A DNA stretch of 64,000 nucleotides from the NCBI GenBank assembly GCA_013339895.1, contig JABACO010000001.1, positions 6,474,888 through 6,538,887 on the forward strand. The letters run 5' to 3'. Position 1 is the first letter of the stretch. The number at the start of each line of letters is the position of its first letter. This document shows positions 21,526 through 33,974 of the stretch, in pieces. A model generated the notes under the pieces. That model ran no database searches. It was not told the origin of the DNA and saw only the letters and a program-made list of their open reading frames with translations. Origin of the DNA: Ephydatia muelleri. Taxonomy: Eukaryota > Porifera > Demospongiae > Spongillida > Spongillidae. Both the position numbers and the translations under genes were made by a program.

Positions 21526-22812
21526 TTATACTAAAAACTCTTCCTCTTCACTGTCCATCTTAATTGTTCCCAGCACAGAAGCTGCATTGCCACGTTGGAT
21601 GGCAACTGAGAGTCTCTGAGTGAGGTATGCAAAGGAGTTGGCTTTTCCAGACACTTGCCTCAATCGAAACCCCAACTCTTTCAGGAACTCTTTTATCTTT
21701 GGTCCAAAAACTCCACTTGTCTCTATTGCCACTGGGGTGAAAAAGTAGCATGAGTAAAGGTGTTTATACTTCTGCATCTTCCTATCTTCTGCCTGTTGAG
21801 TAACTGCTCCAACTTGGTGTGCAGCAATTGTGGAGTAAGAAGGTGCAAAAGTATCCGGACACGTTGCATCCCATACCAGAAGTTGCCCACACTTCCAAGG
21901 GACAATTGAAACACCATCAGGTCGCTTCCCATTTGAACGATACAGACCTGAAGGCTCCAAACGTGATGGAATATGTGCTGAAACCAAAGCTCTGTGTATG
22001 ATCTCTTTCACAGCTGAATGGCGGTGATGGCGTCCTGCACTCTTTCTACAGCTTAAGCCATGCGTGGCAAACTGAGACACCTCTGCCCCACAGTGTTGGC
22101 AGTTATGGCTTTGACATAAAGGTAGTCCCAGACAGAGACCCATAGATATTCTCATAGTAGCATTATCCATGCGTAGTCCCAGTGATGTAACCGGCAGGGC
22201 ATTTAACCGCACCGGACGCTGCAAGGAAACGAGCCCTGTGCATTGGATCAGATGAGTCTGTAAATAGTGTATCTGCAATAGAAGATACTCTGATTGTATC
22301 CCATGTCTTCTGATGATGGGCAGCAGCATCAGTGGGGGGTTGTTCTTGACACCCTTGGGACCATGCAGCAAGAGCCTCATCCACATAGCTGAGCTGGGGC
22401 GGTTGCATATTTGCTGGCAGAATTAGGTGAGCAAGTCCGGAGGAGGCAGCAGCTGAAGCCAAGAAGGCAGAGTGTGCCAGCTGCACAGCGCTCCGAATTC
22501 CAAGCCCACCATGACGCACAGGCAAAGTGGATTGTGTCCAAGAGGGGTCACTTTCAGCCAGTTGGATATTAAAAGAGCTACAGACCGTTGCTCTGAGTTC
22601 ATCATCATAGATCTTTAAACTGGATGAGAGAAAGCAAGGTGACGTTCTAAGCAGGTACAAAAGTTTAGGTATGGCCAAAGAGTGACGCAAAAGGAGATAG
22701 GCATCAAGACAAGTTAGGTCTCACGAAGGCACTTCAGCATGGTGGTCTTGGCATCAATAGCTACTGTGATGGAACCAATATCTCCAATTGGTGAACCCAA
22801 TAGTGTGGCATC
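21526..22812 (-). pseudogene. RLE-type retrotransposon of a second family, 5'-truncated
   Basis: Minus-strand C-terminal half of a different non-LTR family: LLGSPIGDIGSITVAIDAK, LAIPKLLYLLRTSPCF, SWTQSTLPVRHGGLGIRSA, then CQHCGAEVSQFATHGLSC (zinc knuckle), KRPDGVSIVPWKCG, LLVWDATCPDTFAPSY and FFTPVAIETSGVFGP (RLE-like acidic residues). Frame changes near 22700 and 22200 break it. A decayed relative lies on the plus strand at 38190-39140. Confidence 0.85.
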
Positions 22813-22867
22813 AGCTTATTCCGGCAAGATTATTTAAACTACACAAAAATACATTACATAGAAAAAT

Positions 22868-25694
22868 TCAAACAATATCCTGGAGGCCAAGGGAGGGAGC
22901 ACATCTTACCAACAAGGCTCTAGCCACAGCCTGAACCAGGGTGAAGTTCAGCCTGCTGTATAGCTCTGTGAGCACCTTACTTTTGTGGGAAGAGGTGATG
23001 ATGGCCAGGTGAGAAGCTAGGCGAGAGAAAGTAGATTGGGCTTCCCTACCCCAGTTTCCATAAGTCTCTACCGCAAGTGGGATACACACCCAACCCAGCT
23101 CTGAACACTTTGGGTCATTTGCTCTGTGCTTCCTGACCTCCGCCTCCTCCACTGCAGCCCCTTCAGACAAGCTTGCTGCTGTTAGGATAGAGGGGATTAA
23201 GGGAGAGGTCACTGTGATGTCGAGGACAGCATGTTTCCCTCTCTCCCAATTGAGAACAAGTACATCCGCTGGCCGGGTGCGGCTTAAGTCGGGTTGTAAT
23301 GCCACTGCCCGACTCTACTCTCACTCCAAGGTGGGCACGATGGCAAAACTCAACAATCACGTTACGCAGATGGTTGTGGCGGGTAACGACATCACCACCC
23401 TGTTTACAGGTAGTAGCGTGGTTGCCAAGGCGGTCAAGAGCTAAGCCAGGACACAGAGAGCACGAGGAGCCTCTAGCTGTGTCTATCCCTCGCCACCATT
23501 GGATGGAAATTTGCATTTCATTAGGGTCAAGGTGCAGGTCGAGGCCAGGAGAAGGTGTGACCAGTAAGTAGCCAGGATGCAGCATGAGGTGCTGACACAG
23601 AGAGCAGCTGAGCCTTGTCGGCAGGTGAAGATGCTTCCAACAACAAAGAGAACTGGTGGTCCTCTAGTTTCTTTGACAGTACCCTTTGTTGGACAGGTGA
23701 GGTAGTGATAGCATCCACAGAGATTACCTCAGACGGGGAGACAAGCTTGTTGAAGAGATCAACCGTGTGAGATAGGTGTGGATTCTGTGCATCACCAAAG
23801 CCGGAAGCACAAAGGGAGGCAATATAGGCAGCTGAGGAGTGGTGGGAAACTGAACGAAGCCCAAGACCTCCGTGACTTAGATTCAGTTGGGCCTGCTGCC
23901 ATGCACGATCCGTAACTTCTACAGCTATACTCTGTGCGAAGCACTGCCTAACCTCAGCATCGAACAGCTGAAGTGCCTCTGAGACTAAACTTGGCGGGGT
24001 AGCTCTAGCCAAATGGATTAATTTACAGTAGCTCCCACACAAATGAAGCAGAATCAAGGCAACCTGAGGGTCTGATGCCCCTACTTCTACCAGTCTGGAT
24101 AACAACTTCAAGGCCTCTGAACGCTTTGATGCTGCATACTTTCCACAGAAAAGGTAGTCCCCTATAGGGGCTCCTAGTAAGTCAAGATGAGGTACATGGG
24201 AGGACTTCATAGATGGGGGAAACTCACTGGTGTCGCCTTTACAAAACAACTCACATTTGGACATATTTATAAAAATCCCAAGGGATGGACCAATAGAATC
24301 CAACAGAGAAAGAGCACGAAGGATAGCAGATTTCTTGCCAGCTAAGGTTCCATCGTCGAGGTACCAGGCTTGATATAGGATGTGGATACAGTCATCATCA
24401 GCATCAATGGCATTTAAGATCTTCTGTAGAACCAGTGCAAAGAGCAGGGGGCCCAGGGGGTCACCTTGTTGGACACCTGTTTCTGAGAAGATGCGACCCA
24501 TGGGGTGCCACAGCAAGGGATGGGCAGCATAGCACCATGTGGCCCAAGGTAAAAGCTCAGGGAAATGGAGAGCGCATTCATCTAGAATGACTTGTCTGGA
24601 GACCAAATTAAAAGCATTGCGCATGTCCACCTTTACTACAGCAAAATTATCATCTTCCCAGTGCTTATCCATGCATGCCCTGAGGCTATGTTCAACCTAC
24701 TCAGAGCCTGAAGCACAAGCAACTCTAAACTGAAGAGGTTGAAAAAATTCTGAGGCCTTGTACTTTATCAAGGAACACAAGCACTTCTCAGTTAGCCTCC
24801 TCAATGCTTCTCCAACAGCAATAGGTCTGACGTCAGGGAGACAGCCAGGTTTGAATTTATTCAGGGCAGTCAAACTGCCTCCAGCCAGAAAAGTAGAGAC
24901 AGAGGTGGGTGCCTTGCCCGATGACAGGAGATTGACTAAGTCTCTGAGAGAGGAACATATGGAAGTTGGTAAAGGAATGCTTGCTGCATCTAGAAGGTGC
25001 TGTATTCTGAGGCCTGATGGACCTGCAGCTGATCCCTTTGGAAATGACTGCAGGACTCCTAGGATGTTGAAATCAGGACCAATGGATATCGGCACTGTTG
25101 GAACCTGGGAACCTGTGGAGGTGGGCAACTTGGATGCTTGGAAAGCAATAGCTTCCATGTATTATCGTTGTTTGGAATAAAGACAAAATCGCGGGTCCGT
25201 TACACGAGGCACGCGCACGCCGTTACTTTTTGTTTAGCATCAGTACAGAAGCTATTCTGGATAGCGTCGGGAGTACTGATGTGGAAGAGGATTGGGAAAG
25301 ATCATCGGGGCCGGGGCTGTGATGACGTTCTGACGGCTGCGGACTTTGAGTGATGGGGGGCTCGGGAGTGATGACGAATGCTCTGCAGCCGAGGACGCTT
25401 GCAGCTGTCGTAATAATGGCTGTAACGATGACAGCTGCTGTGTTTCAAGAGAGTGAGCGGTAGGCCTTGGAAGCGGTTGCGATGATATCATCGCCTGCGT
25501 CGCCATCGGGGCGCTGCCATGAGAGAACACCGACCCATTGGAGCACTTACCGTGTTTTGCCGGGAGGCAACATGTGCAGGCTCGTCCAGCCTTCGCACAC
25601 GCGCAAAACTTGCAACGGGCGTTGATGCCATTGCAGCGACAGCAGGGAGGCGCCCGCTTCGGTCTTGAGTTCTGGGACTGGTTCCTACATGCAT
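22868..25694 (-). pseudogene. RLE-type retrotransposon, internally deleted long copy
   Basis: The N-terminal Cys-rich domain is present (CCRCNGINARCKFCACAK, then CTCCLPAKHGKC, about 25645-25540). Reading then jumps to the PNNDNTWKLL region near 25170, so roughly 0.7 kb including the C2H2 finger is missing compared with the copy at 30077. The RT follows: GPSGLRIQHLLDA, RPIAVGEALRRL, NAFNLVSRQ, GVQQGDPLGPLLFALVL and YLDDGTLAG. Next come the zinc knuckle CSLCPGLALDRLGNHATTC and the RLE, RPADVLVLNWERG, VLDITVTSPL and CIPLAVETYGNWG, ending GLQDIV. Frame changes near 25160, 24690, 23550 and 23300 make it inactive. Confidence 0.88.
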
Positions 25695-25774
25695 ATTTAT
25701 TTAATTAAAACATCATGATACAATAATACAACACACTAATAATTCATACAATACATATGTATGAATTATTGCTA

Positions 25775-25866
25775 CAGTTCAATAAAGTTTAAGAAGGGAG
25801 CCACCTGGAAAGGATTGCTGTCGCATTTGCCCTCACCAGATGCAAGTTGAGCCTGCTATACAGTTC
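25775..25866 (-). repeat. Very short 5'-truncated RLE retrotransposon copy
   Basis: About 90 bp encoding the last residues only (SELYSRLNLHLVRANATAIL on the minus strand) plus a short tail, flanked on its 5' side by (ATT)n at 25867-25905. Confidence 0.8.
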
Positions 25867-25869
25867 AGA

Positions 25870-25900
<31 letters not shown>

Positions 25901-25923
25901 TTATTTTTAATAATAATATTATT
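25867..25923. repeat. (ATT)n microsatellite between retroelement copies
   Basis: About 12 ATT units then a TTTTA-rich and ATAATATT run, separating two truncated copies of the same retroelement family. Confidence 0.9.
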
Positions 25924-26350
25924 AATACATATATTATAAACACATTACACACTATCAAACATATAGTCTAGATAGAATGGCCCTGGAATTGGCTCTGATC
26001 AGGGTCAAGTTTAATCTGCCATAAATCAGATTAGTTGTTAAGGACTTGGGCTGCCCCAGTTGGGTGGCTAATCTTCCTGCAAGTCTGGAGAGACAACGTT
26101 GAGCTTCTGGTCCCCAACTTCCATAGGACTCTACAACCAAAGGGATGCACACCCACCCTAGCTCTTCACATTTTGCATCGTTACTGTGGTGCTTCCTCTG
26201 TTCTGCCTGCATTGCTGCTGAATTTGGTGTCACACACGCTACTTGTAGGGTATTTGAATTAAGCGGGGATGTGACACAAAGATCAATTGCAGCAGGCTTG
26301 CCCAACTCCCAATTAGGGATGAGGACATCGGCAGGACGCGTTTGTCGTGC
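25924..26350 (-). pseudogene. RLE-type retrotransposon, 5'-truncated C-terminal copy
   Basis: Encodes only the endonuclease end (RPADVLIPNWELGKP, AAIDLCVTSPLNS, CIPLVVESYGSWG, to ILSRLYV) with a ~50-bp tail. The reading frame is open for about 120 codons. Flanked by (ATT)n at both sides. Confidence 0.85.
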
Positions 26351-26397
26351 TTAATACTAAAACTTTATTTCAATATATATATGCACCAGATAATAAA

Positions 26398-26463
26398 AGT
26401 TATTATTATTATTATTATTATTATTGTGGAATTTGTTATATGTACAATAATAATAATAATAAC
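26398..26463. repeat. (ATT)n and (AAT)n tracts
   Basis: Nine ATT units at 26401-26427 and an (AAT)n run at 26447-26463, on either side of a short linker. Confidence 0.9.
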
Positions 26464-26543
26464 ACAATTAAGTTTAATACTCAAGAAGGGGAGCACGGGC
26501 ACATCTGAGGAGGATGGCTCTTGCATTCTGCCTCATCAGTGTG
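26464..26543 (-). repeat. 80-bp 3' end of an RLE retrotransposon
   Basis: Matches the last ~80 bp of the copy at 20772-21375 almost exactly (from CACA(A/G)TTAAGTTTAATAC to CCTCATCAGTGTG), then breaks into (AAT)-rich sequence. An extreme 5' truncation. Confidence 0.88.
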
Positions 26544-26599
26544 TGTACAATAATATTATTATTAATACATACACATGACATTATAGCACATCAGAACAC

Positions 26600-29500
26600 C
26601 ACTAACTAAGTCTACATGTATTGTTCCGCTTAAAAAACCATCCAGAGAAATGGCTCTGGACAACAGTGCCCTGACATTGGCTCGAACAAGGGTTATGCTC
26701 AGTCGTCCATAGAGGGATGCTGTTGTTGTTGACTTTGGGCTATTGAGCCTCATAGCTAATTGAGAGGCCAGCTGTGACAATGCCCATTTAGCCTCCGTAC
26801 CCCAGCACCCGTACGTCTCTACCACTACTGGAATGGAGACCCACCCCAGTTCTGCACATTTCACATCATTCGCCTGATGTTTTCTCACTTCTGTAGCATG
26901 GGCTGCAGACCCTGCTGTCACACTCGCTTCATGTAAGGTACTCGAATAAGCGGAGATGTGACAGCAAAATCAAATGCAGCAGGCTTCCCTAGCATCCAGT
27001 TGGTGGCTAGGACATCAGCTGGCCGTGTGTGGTGCTCATCTCGTCCTAGCCCGCTCCCTGCCTCCACCTGAACACCGATGCAGGCTCGTCTACAGGACTC
27101 TGCAAAAACATCCCGAAGCCTGTTGTGTCTGTTGACTACATCCCCACCATGCTTGCACGTTAAAGCATGGTGGCCTAATGGATCCAGTGCATGAGGGCAA
27201 TGTGGACACAATTAACCGTGGGCAACCCCGATTCCAAGCCACCATTGTATGGCCGCTTGAAATTCAGCAGGCTCCAGATGTAAATTAAGCCCTGGAGAAG
27301 GAACCACGGAAAGCCAGGCTGAGGCATGTGGGGATGACACAGAAAGCAAGCGTGCTCTATCTGGAACTGATGACTTAGACAATAACTGCCTAAACAGTTC
27401 ATCTTCGAGCTCTCCCGAAAGTGCTTTCTGGCTGCTTGGGGTGTTCGTCAAAGATTCAAAAGAAATAGCCTTGCTGGGTGGAATGCAATGGTTAAAGTCA
27501 TCAATGGACTGCAAGAGATGCTGCTGAGGAGCTGAGAACAACCCTGACATGCACACAGAAGCAATATAACAGGCTGGTGAATGCTTTGAAAGACGACGAA
27601 GCCCAAAACCACCTCTACTTAAGCTGAGTTGTGCCTGCTCCCAAGCATCATCACTGGTGTCCACTCCTGTGCATGAAGCAAAGCAATGACGAACGTCGTT
27701 ATCAAAATACCTGAATCCTTCCGCAACAAGAGAAGGGGGTGTGGATCTTGCCAAGTGCACCATTTTACAAAATGCGCCACACATCCGTAGCAAAAGTAGA
27801 GCAACTTGAGGGTCAACTGAGCCAACCTCCTCAATCTGAGAAAGCAATTGAGAGGCCTGTGCACATTTTTGAGACACAACGTTAGCACAAAAAATTGTGT
27901 CCCCAATAGGAGACCCCAGTATCTCAAGATGAGGCATGTTGGATTGCTTCATCTGTGATGAAAAAAACGCTCATGTCATTCTGGCTGTATAACTCACATT
28001 TAGATGGATTAATCACCAGTCCTAATGGAGGGCCTAGTTCTTGGATTATAGCGAGTGCATGTAAAACTGATTGCTTTGGACCTGCAACCACACCGTCATC
28101 GAGGTACCAGGCATGGAAAAGCAACTTTGCCGTGTCTTCATCCGTAGCAATGGCACTCACAAGCTTGTGCAGCACAAGACTGAAGAACATGGGACCTAGA
28201 GGGTCACCCTGTTGAACACCTACCTCTGATGTTAAAGTTCCCAAGGGGTGCTGTAATAATGGTTGCTGCCCGTAGCACCAGGATGCCCATGGAAGAAGAT
28301 CTGGGAAGTGAAAGGCACATTCATCTAACAGAGCTTGACGTGAAACAAGGTTGAAAGCGTCGATCTTGAGCACAACGAAGTCCTCTTCTTCCCAGTGTTC
28401 TTCAATGCAATGCCTGAGACCATGAATCACTTTTTCTGCTCCCGCAGGACAGGCTACTCCAAATTGAAATGGGGCAAAGAATTCGCTAGCCTTGGACTTT
28501 AGCACTGCACATAGACACTTACCTGTTAGGCGACGTAAGGCTTCCCCCACTGCAATGGGGCGAATGTCTGGAGGAAAACCTGGCTTACCTTTCACCAGAG
28601 CAGTGAGACTACCTCCTGCTAGATGTCGTGACACTGAAACTGGAACCTTTCCCGAGGCAAGCAAGTTCACAATGTCTCTTAAGGAAGATGAAATGGGAAA
28701 TTGTAGAGGCACTTCAGCGGTATCTAAGAGGTGTTGTATACGAAGGCCCGATGGTCCACATGCTGTTGACTTTGGAAAGGACCTCAGTACCATAGCGATA
28801 TTGAAATCTTTGCTGAGAATTGGAATTGGTGGACTGCTCGGAGCTGGTGGAATAGGGGGAGGTCCTTTTGGGTGTTTGGATTGAATTAGCTCCCATGTTT
28901 CATTGTTGTTTGGTGCTATTCCTGCAGAGGTCAAGGCCTGGCAAGCTTTTCCCAGGAGTCCTTCTCGGGCTAAAGCAACTGAATTTTTAACCTTTCTCTC
29001 GTTATTTTCTTGCTGCCTCTGACGAAACTTACCATTGGTAAGGCTTGCAGCTCGCTGCCAAAGAAGATGGTACTCGCCTTTTAACCATTGATCACATAGG
29101 CGCTCAATCGAACAGGGCTTGTGATGACGTCCTCTGCGTTTTGGGGAAGAAACCAGGCACTTTGGGAGCATAAAAAGCTTCTTCCAAGAATCCTCAGTGT
29201 TCTCATGGAGGATTGAACGTAAGCATGTGGATAGAGCCCGAGCTAGTGCTGGCCTGGCTTTGGATGGCACATGATGCATTGTAGGGCACGGTAACTTGCA
29301 TATATCTTCAAAAGTAGGAAGAGACTCGAAAGAAAGGGAGCTTTCAGAATCTGCATTACAAGGCATACTAATAGGCGACTCTGAGTCAATATGAACAATG
29401 TGAGTACACTTTACCTGATGGGAGGAACGGTGTGATTCTTCTACAAGATTGTTGCAGTCTAAGCACTGAAAGAGGCCATGCTCGTTAAGCCAGTTGACTG

Positions 29501-30077
29501 GAATGCTACCAGGGAGCAAGCCCTTAGCATGTAACGACATGTGATGTCTCCACATAGTTGGGGCAATAAGTTCAGGGCATCCATGCACTGCACACTGTTT
29601 CCTGCTACCCATACTACCTACACTGCAGCAGGCATTATTTACTTGTAATCCTTCTGACTGTGAAACAAGCGATCGCTGATGCGATGTAGAATCCGTTGCT
29701 AAGAGAACCGAACTACAGGCAGGGACAGCTGCATTGTTACATTCATTGATAACCGCTGCCGCAAATTCAAATTCACGGGGATCCTCTGCACTTAATTCAT
29801 GAGAAGAAACCTCAGAAGTCGGCACGTCATGCAAAGTGGCGTTGTCGTCGATGCCAAGAGCGGCGTGTGAATTTTCTAATGGCGATTCCGCTAAAGTTAA
29901 GGACCTGTTTGCACAGCGATTGTGCTTCATCGGAAGGCAGCAGGAACACGCACGTTTCGACTTCACACATACACATGACTTACACCTGGCGTTGACTCCA
30001 TTGCATGAACAGCACCTTTTCTTGTTCTTGGCAGGTCCTGACGAAGAGCGTTCTAACCCCCCACTACAGGCAGCCAT
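26600..30077 (-). pseudogene. RLE-type non-LTR retrotransposon, nearly full length
   Basis: The most complete copy. The 717-codon first frame has an N-terminal Cys-rich CXC-like domain (CCSCNGVNARCKSCVC), a C2H2-type finger (CAVHGCPELIAPTMWRHHMS), GPSGLRIQHLLDT, RPIAVGEALRRL, the RT box GVQQGDPLGPMFFSLVL and YLDDGVVAG. Later frames give LEILGSPIGD, the knuckle CPHCPHALDPLGHHALTC, RPADVLATNWMLGKP, AAFDFAVTSPL and VVVETYGCWG. The order (finger, RT, knuckle, C-terminal PD-(D/E)XK-type endonuclease) is that of R2/R4/NeSL-type elements. Lesions: a 7-T frameshift near 27950, a stop near 27214 and a frameshift near 26930; the RT motif ID-AFNLVSRQ lacks three residues found in the 22868-25694 copy. 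No APE endonuclease is present. Confidence 0.9.
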
Positions 30078-30098
30078 CGTATTTTATAGTTTTCATTA

Positions 30099-30160
30099 TA
30101 AATAAATAAATAATAATAATAGTTATTATTACATAAATACCAATAAAAATACACAAAAAC
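30099..30160. repeat. (AAT)/(ATTT)-rich junction between two retroelement copies
   Basis: AAATAAATAAATAATAATAA and TTATTATTAC words separate the 3' end of the copy above from the 5' end of the copy below. Confidence 0.8.
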
Positions 30161-30168
30161 AGTTATGA

Positions 30169-33100
30169 CTAGATGCATCTGGTGAGGATGGCAGTGGCAT
30201 TGGCTCTCACCAGATGTAAGTTTAGCCTGCTGTAAAGTTCAAATGTAACAGCTGACTTCAGTCTGCAGGTGTGAGTGGCAAGTCGTGAAGCCAGCTGGGA
30301 AAAGGCTTCCATGGCCTCCTTTCCCCATGCTCCATAGGTCTCTGCTACTAGGGGAACACACAACCATCCCAGCTCATTACACTTGGCATCATTGGCCATG
30401 TGCTTTCTTGTTTCAGTGGCTTGAGCAGCTGAACCTGCTGCAACTCCCGCTTCCAATAAGATGAGTGTATTAAGCGGAGAGGTCACAGATATGTCAAAGG
30501 CAGCTGTCTTGCCAGTAGCCCAGTTGGTTAGCAGGACGAGTGTGGCTATGGTCAGCAGTGTGGTCATTGCCAGCTTCCACCTGGACACCAAGGTGAGCCC
30601 GATGACATATTTCAGCCAGTGCATCTCGCAGAGTGTTGTGACGTGTCACCACATCACCCCCACGCTTACAGGTGATGGCATGATGTCCAAGGGGGTCCAG
30701 GGCAATGCCAGGGCACAGTGCACACTGGGATCCTAGAGATGTGTCTAGGCCAAGCCACCACTTTATAGCAATTTGATGCACAGGTGGATCAAGGTGTAGA
30801 CCCAATCCTTGAGATGGAACTACTGACAGCCAAGAAGAAGCATGGGCAGATGAAACAGAAAGCAATCGTGCTCTGTCAGCAATGAATGAATTTTCTAGCA
30901 TCAAATTGAACATATGGGTGTCCAACATGCTGGAAAGCTTATGTTGCTGTACTGAAGGAGCTGAGAGAATAGCGTCGATCTGCAGTGCCATATCTGGTGG
31001 AACATTTGGATTAAAATATGCAACTGCAGAACAGAGATGATCGTTGGTCTTGGATCCAAACCCAGAAGAGCAAACAGAGGCTATATAAGCTGCTGGTGCA
31101 TGATGGTGTAGTGAGCGGAGACCCAAACCTCCTTTACTAAGGCCTAATATGGACTGCTTCCAAGCAACATCTGAAGTATCAACTGCAATGCAGGAGGAGA
31201 AGCATCTGCGAACATCCTGATCATACAGCTGGAGAGCTGCATGTGATAGCAAAGGGGGTGTGGTACGTGCAAGATGGACAAGTCGACAGAAGCCACCACA
31301 CATATGGAGCAAGGTAAGGGTAACCTGGGGATCAATTAAGCCCACATCGTCAAGCCTGGAGAGCAGGCTTTGGGCTTCCAACCGCTTTTGAGCAATGTAG
31401 TGATGGCAAAACTCAGCATCTCCTAAGGGAGAACCCAGAATGTCTAAGTTAGGAGTGTGAGACTTTTTGATGGCAGCCGGAAAGAGGTCCAGCGAGCTGT
31501 GGCTAAACACCTCACACTTACGGATGTTAACATGAAGGCCAAGTGATGGACCTAGCTCTTGAAGCATGGCCAATATGTTGTACACAGAGGACCCTGGACC
31601 TGCCAGAGCACCGTCATCCAAGTACCAGGCATGATAATTGAGACTGCAATCACCTCTGCTTGAGATTTCTGACACAAGAATATTTAATACCAGAGAGAAC
31701 AGCAAAGGACCTAGGGGGTCACCCTGCTGAACACCCAAAGGATGCCAGAGAATGGGTGCTGGCTGTAACACCAGCTAGCCCAAGGGAGCAACTCTGGAAA
31801 GTGCTTACCACACTCATTCAAGACTGCCTGGCGAGACACCATATTAAAGGCATTTTTAAGGTCCACCTTCAGGACAACAAAGTCATTCTCAATCCAATGT
31901 TGCTCAATGCAATCCCTTAATCCATGGATCATTTGTTCTGCCCCAAGGGGGCACGCAACACCAAACTGAAAAGGGTGGAAAAATTGTTGAGCCCTTACCT
32001 TAACTGCAGCACAGAGGCATTTTCCAACCAACCGGCATAGGGCTTCTCCCACAGCAATGGGCCAGACATCAAAAGGGCACCCAGGTTTGTATTTATTTAA
32101 AGCTGTAAGATTGCCTCCTGCCAAATAAGCAGTTATTTCAATTGGTGCCTTACCTGCGGCCAAAAGATTGATTACTGCCCTAAGTAAGTGCAAAATTGGG
32201 GTCTGTAAAGGCACTTCTGCTGCATCTATAAGATGCTATATACGAAGCCCAGAAGGCCCAGCAGCAGTTAGCTTGGGGAATGATCTCAAAATTGCCATGA
32301 GGTTGATCTCAGCTGGTACCAAGGTCGATGAGTCAGTTGGGGATGGAGTTTTAGGACACTCACCTTTGGGATGTTTAGCTTCTAATAGTCTCCAGGTCTC
32401 AGCATTGTTAGGTGCAAGACCAGATGATACCAGAGTCTGGCAAGCTTTGCTGTACAAACCATCCTGAGCAAGAGAAATTGCTGATAAAATTTGCTGTTTT
32501 GGAGAGATGGTCTTGGTGCGATGGTGATTAGTGGTGCTAGAGACCCGTGACAATGCCATGTTCCAAAGCTCATTGAATTGGTTTTGCATCCAAAGGTCAC
32601 AAAGGAACTCAATTGGAACAGGCTTGTTGTGACGACCTCTGCATTGGCAGCTTGGTAACACACACTTGGGAAGCATCATAAGCTTCAACCAAGATGTCAC
32701 TGAATTGTCTGAAATAATTTCCTTTAGAACAGAACTGAGCACTTTAGCAAAACCCAACCTCGCTCTCTTTGGAATAAAACGAATTGTGGGACTCTTTAAA
32801 GAACAGATGTCATCAAGGGGGGGCAGGAGGTGGAGGTTGTTACCTAGTTCTGGAGGGATAACAGCATTGGGCTGAGCCAAGAGGTCAGATGTTGAAGACA
32901 CCTCATGACCTAGGGACAGTGCATAACACTTCAGTTGATGGGATGCCCACCTGGAAACAAAGCTGGAACAGTGGCTGCAAATACACATGTTGTGCTCCTT
33001 TAGCCAGGTAGTGGGAACTTCACCTTGATAAACTCCTCTCAAATGGCCAGTCATATGATGACGCCACATTGAAGGAGCAATCGTTTCCTTGCAGCCAACA

Positions 33101-33510
33101 ACAACACATGACTTACGATGTAAAGAATCAAGACTGCTGGTGGTGTTGTGTCCAGTCTCATCAGTGTTCAAAGGCTTGCTGTTAAGAGGGCCATGTGAAT
33201 CAACAGACTGGGTAGAAATGGTAATATCAATTGGCAATGGATTAGATGGAAAATCGATCCGTGGTTGTAATGACTGCTGTGAACGTAGTGAATCTGTTTG
33301 GGGTGACTGCTGCAAAGGAATTAGTGAATTCACTTGTGGTTGACATGGTGCTGGAGAATTAAACGCTAAAAGTCTTGAATCTGATTCTGAATTCGAATTG
33401 GCACAGCAGCTGCTCTTCATGGGAAGGCAGCTGTAACAAGCACGCTTTAACTTACAGCAAACGCAAGACTTGCAACGAGCGTTATTCCCGTTACAAGGGC
33501 AGCACTTTGC
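30169..33510 (-). pseudogene. RLE-type non-LTR retrotransposon, long broken copy
   Basis: Starts in the Cys-rich domain (CCPCNGNNARCKSCVCCK, preceded by an (ATT)n tract at 33512-33531). It then shows the finger CVVGCKETIAPSMWRHHMT, an in-frame stop in GPSGLRI (near 32236), NAFNMVSRQ, QQGDPLGPLLFSLVL and YLDDGALAG. The knuckle CALCPGIALDPLGHHAITC and AAFDISVTSPLN of the endonuclease follow, to AILTRCI. About ten codons are lost just before the RT box (HPLG joined to VQQGD) with a frame change near 31750; another lies near 30580. A related but clearly different copy from its neighbour at 26600-30077. Confidence 0.88.
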
Positions 33511-33974
33511 TATTATTATTATTATTATTATGTTCATGCGTCTAGGTGTATCATATCACTATTACAAAATATCAACTTGTTTAATCTATTTGGGAAACAT
33601 TTCATTCCTTTTTTGCCATCCGGATTTTCAAAAGAGTATAATTCAGTCTTCATCTTCACAGCGCGTGAACATTTAATTCAATGGTTGCCATGGTAACTCA
33701 TAACTGAAAGAAGATTACAATTGTATGTTATAACACTTATTAAAAACAATACACTGTAATTCTGGAAGAAATGTACACAGTATATTAATAAAGTGACGTA
33801 CTTTTCAGTTGAAAACAATGTGTAGGTGCATGGTCTTAATTAACTCACCGAGTAGAAATGAATGGATGTACTACAATGACACTAGTGTTAGTGTGGAACC
33901 ATCATCTGAAATTACTTGCTGAGATTATTTCTTACTTACGCAATGCATGGCTTTCAACACATGAAAATGGTTTT

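Noticed and set aside
24539-25180. Plus-strand open frames opposite the retroelement copies
   Set aside because: They mirror the RT frames on the minus strand and have no independent motif.
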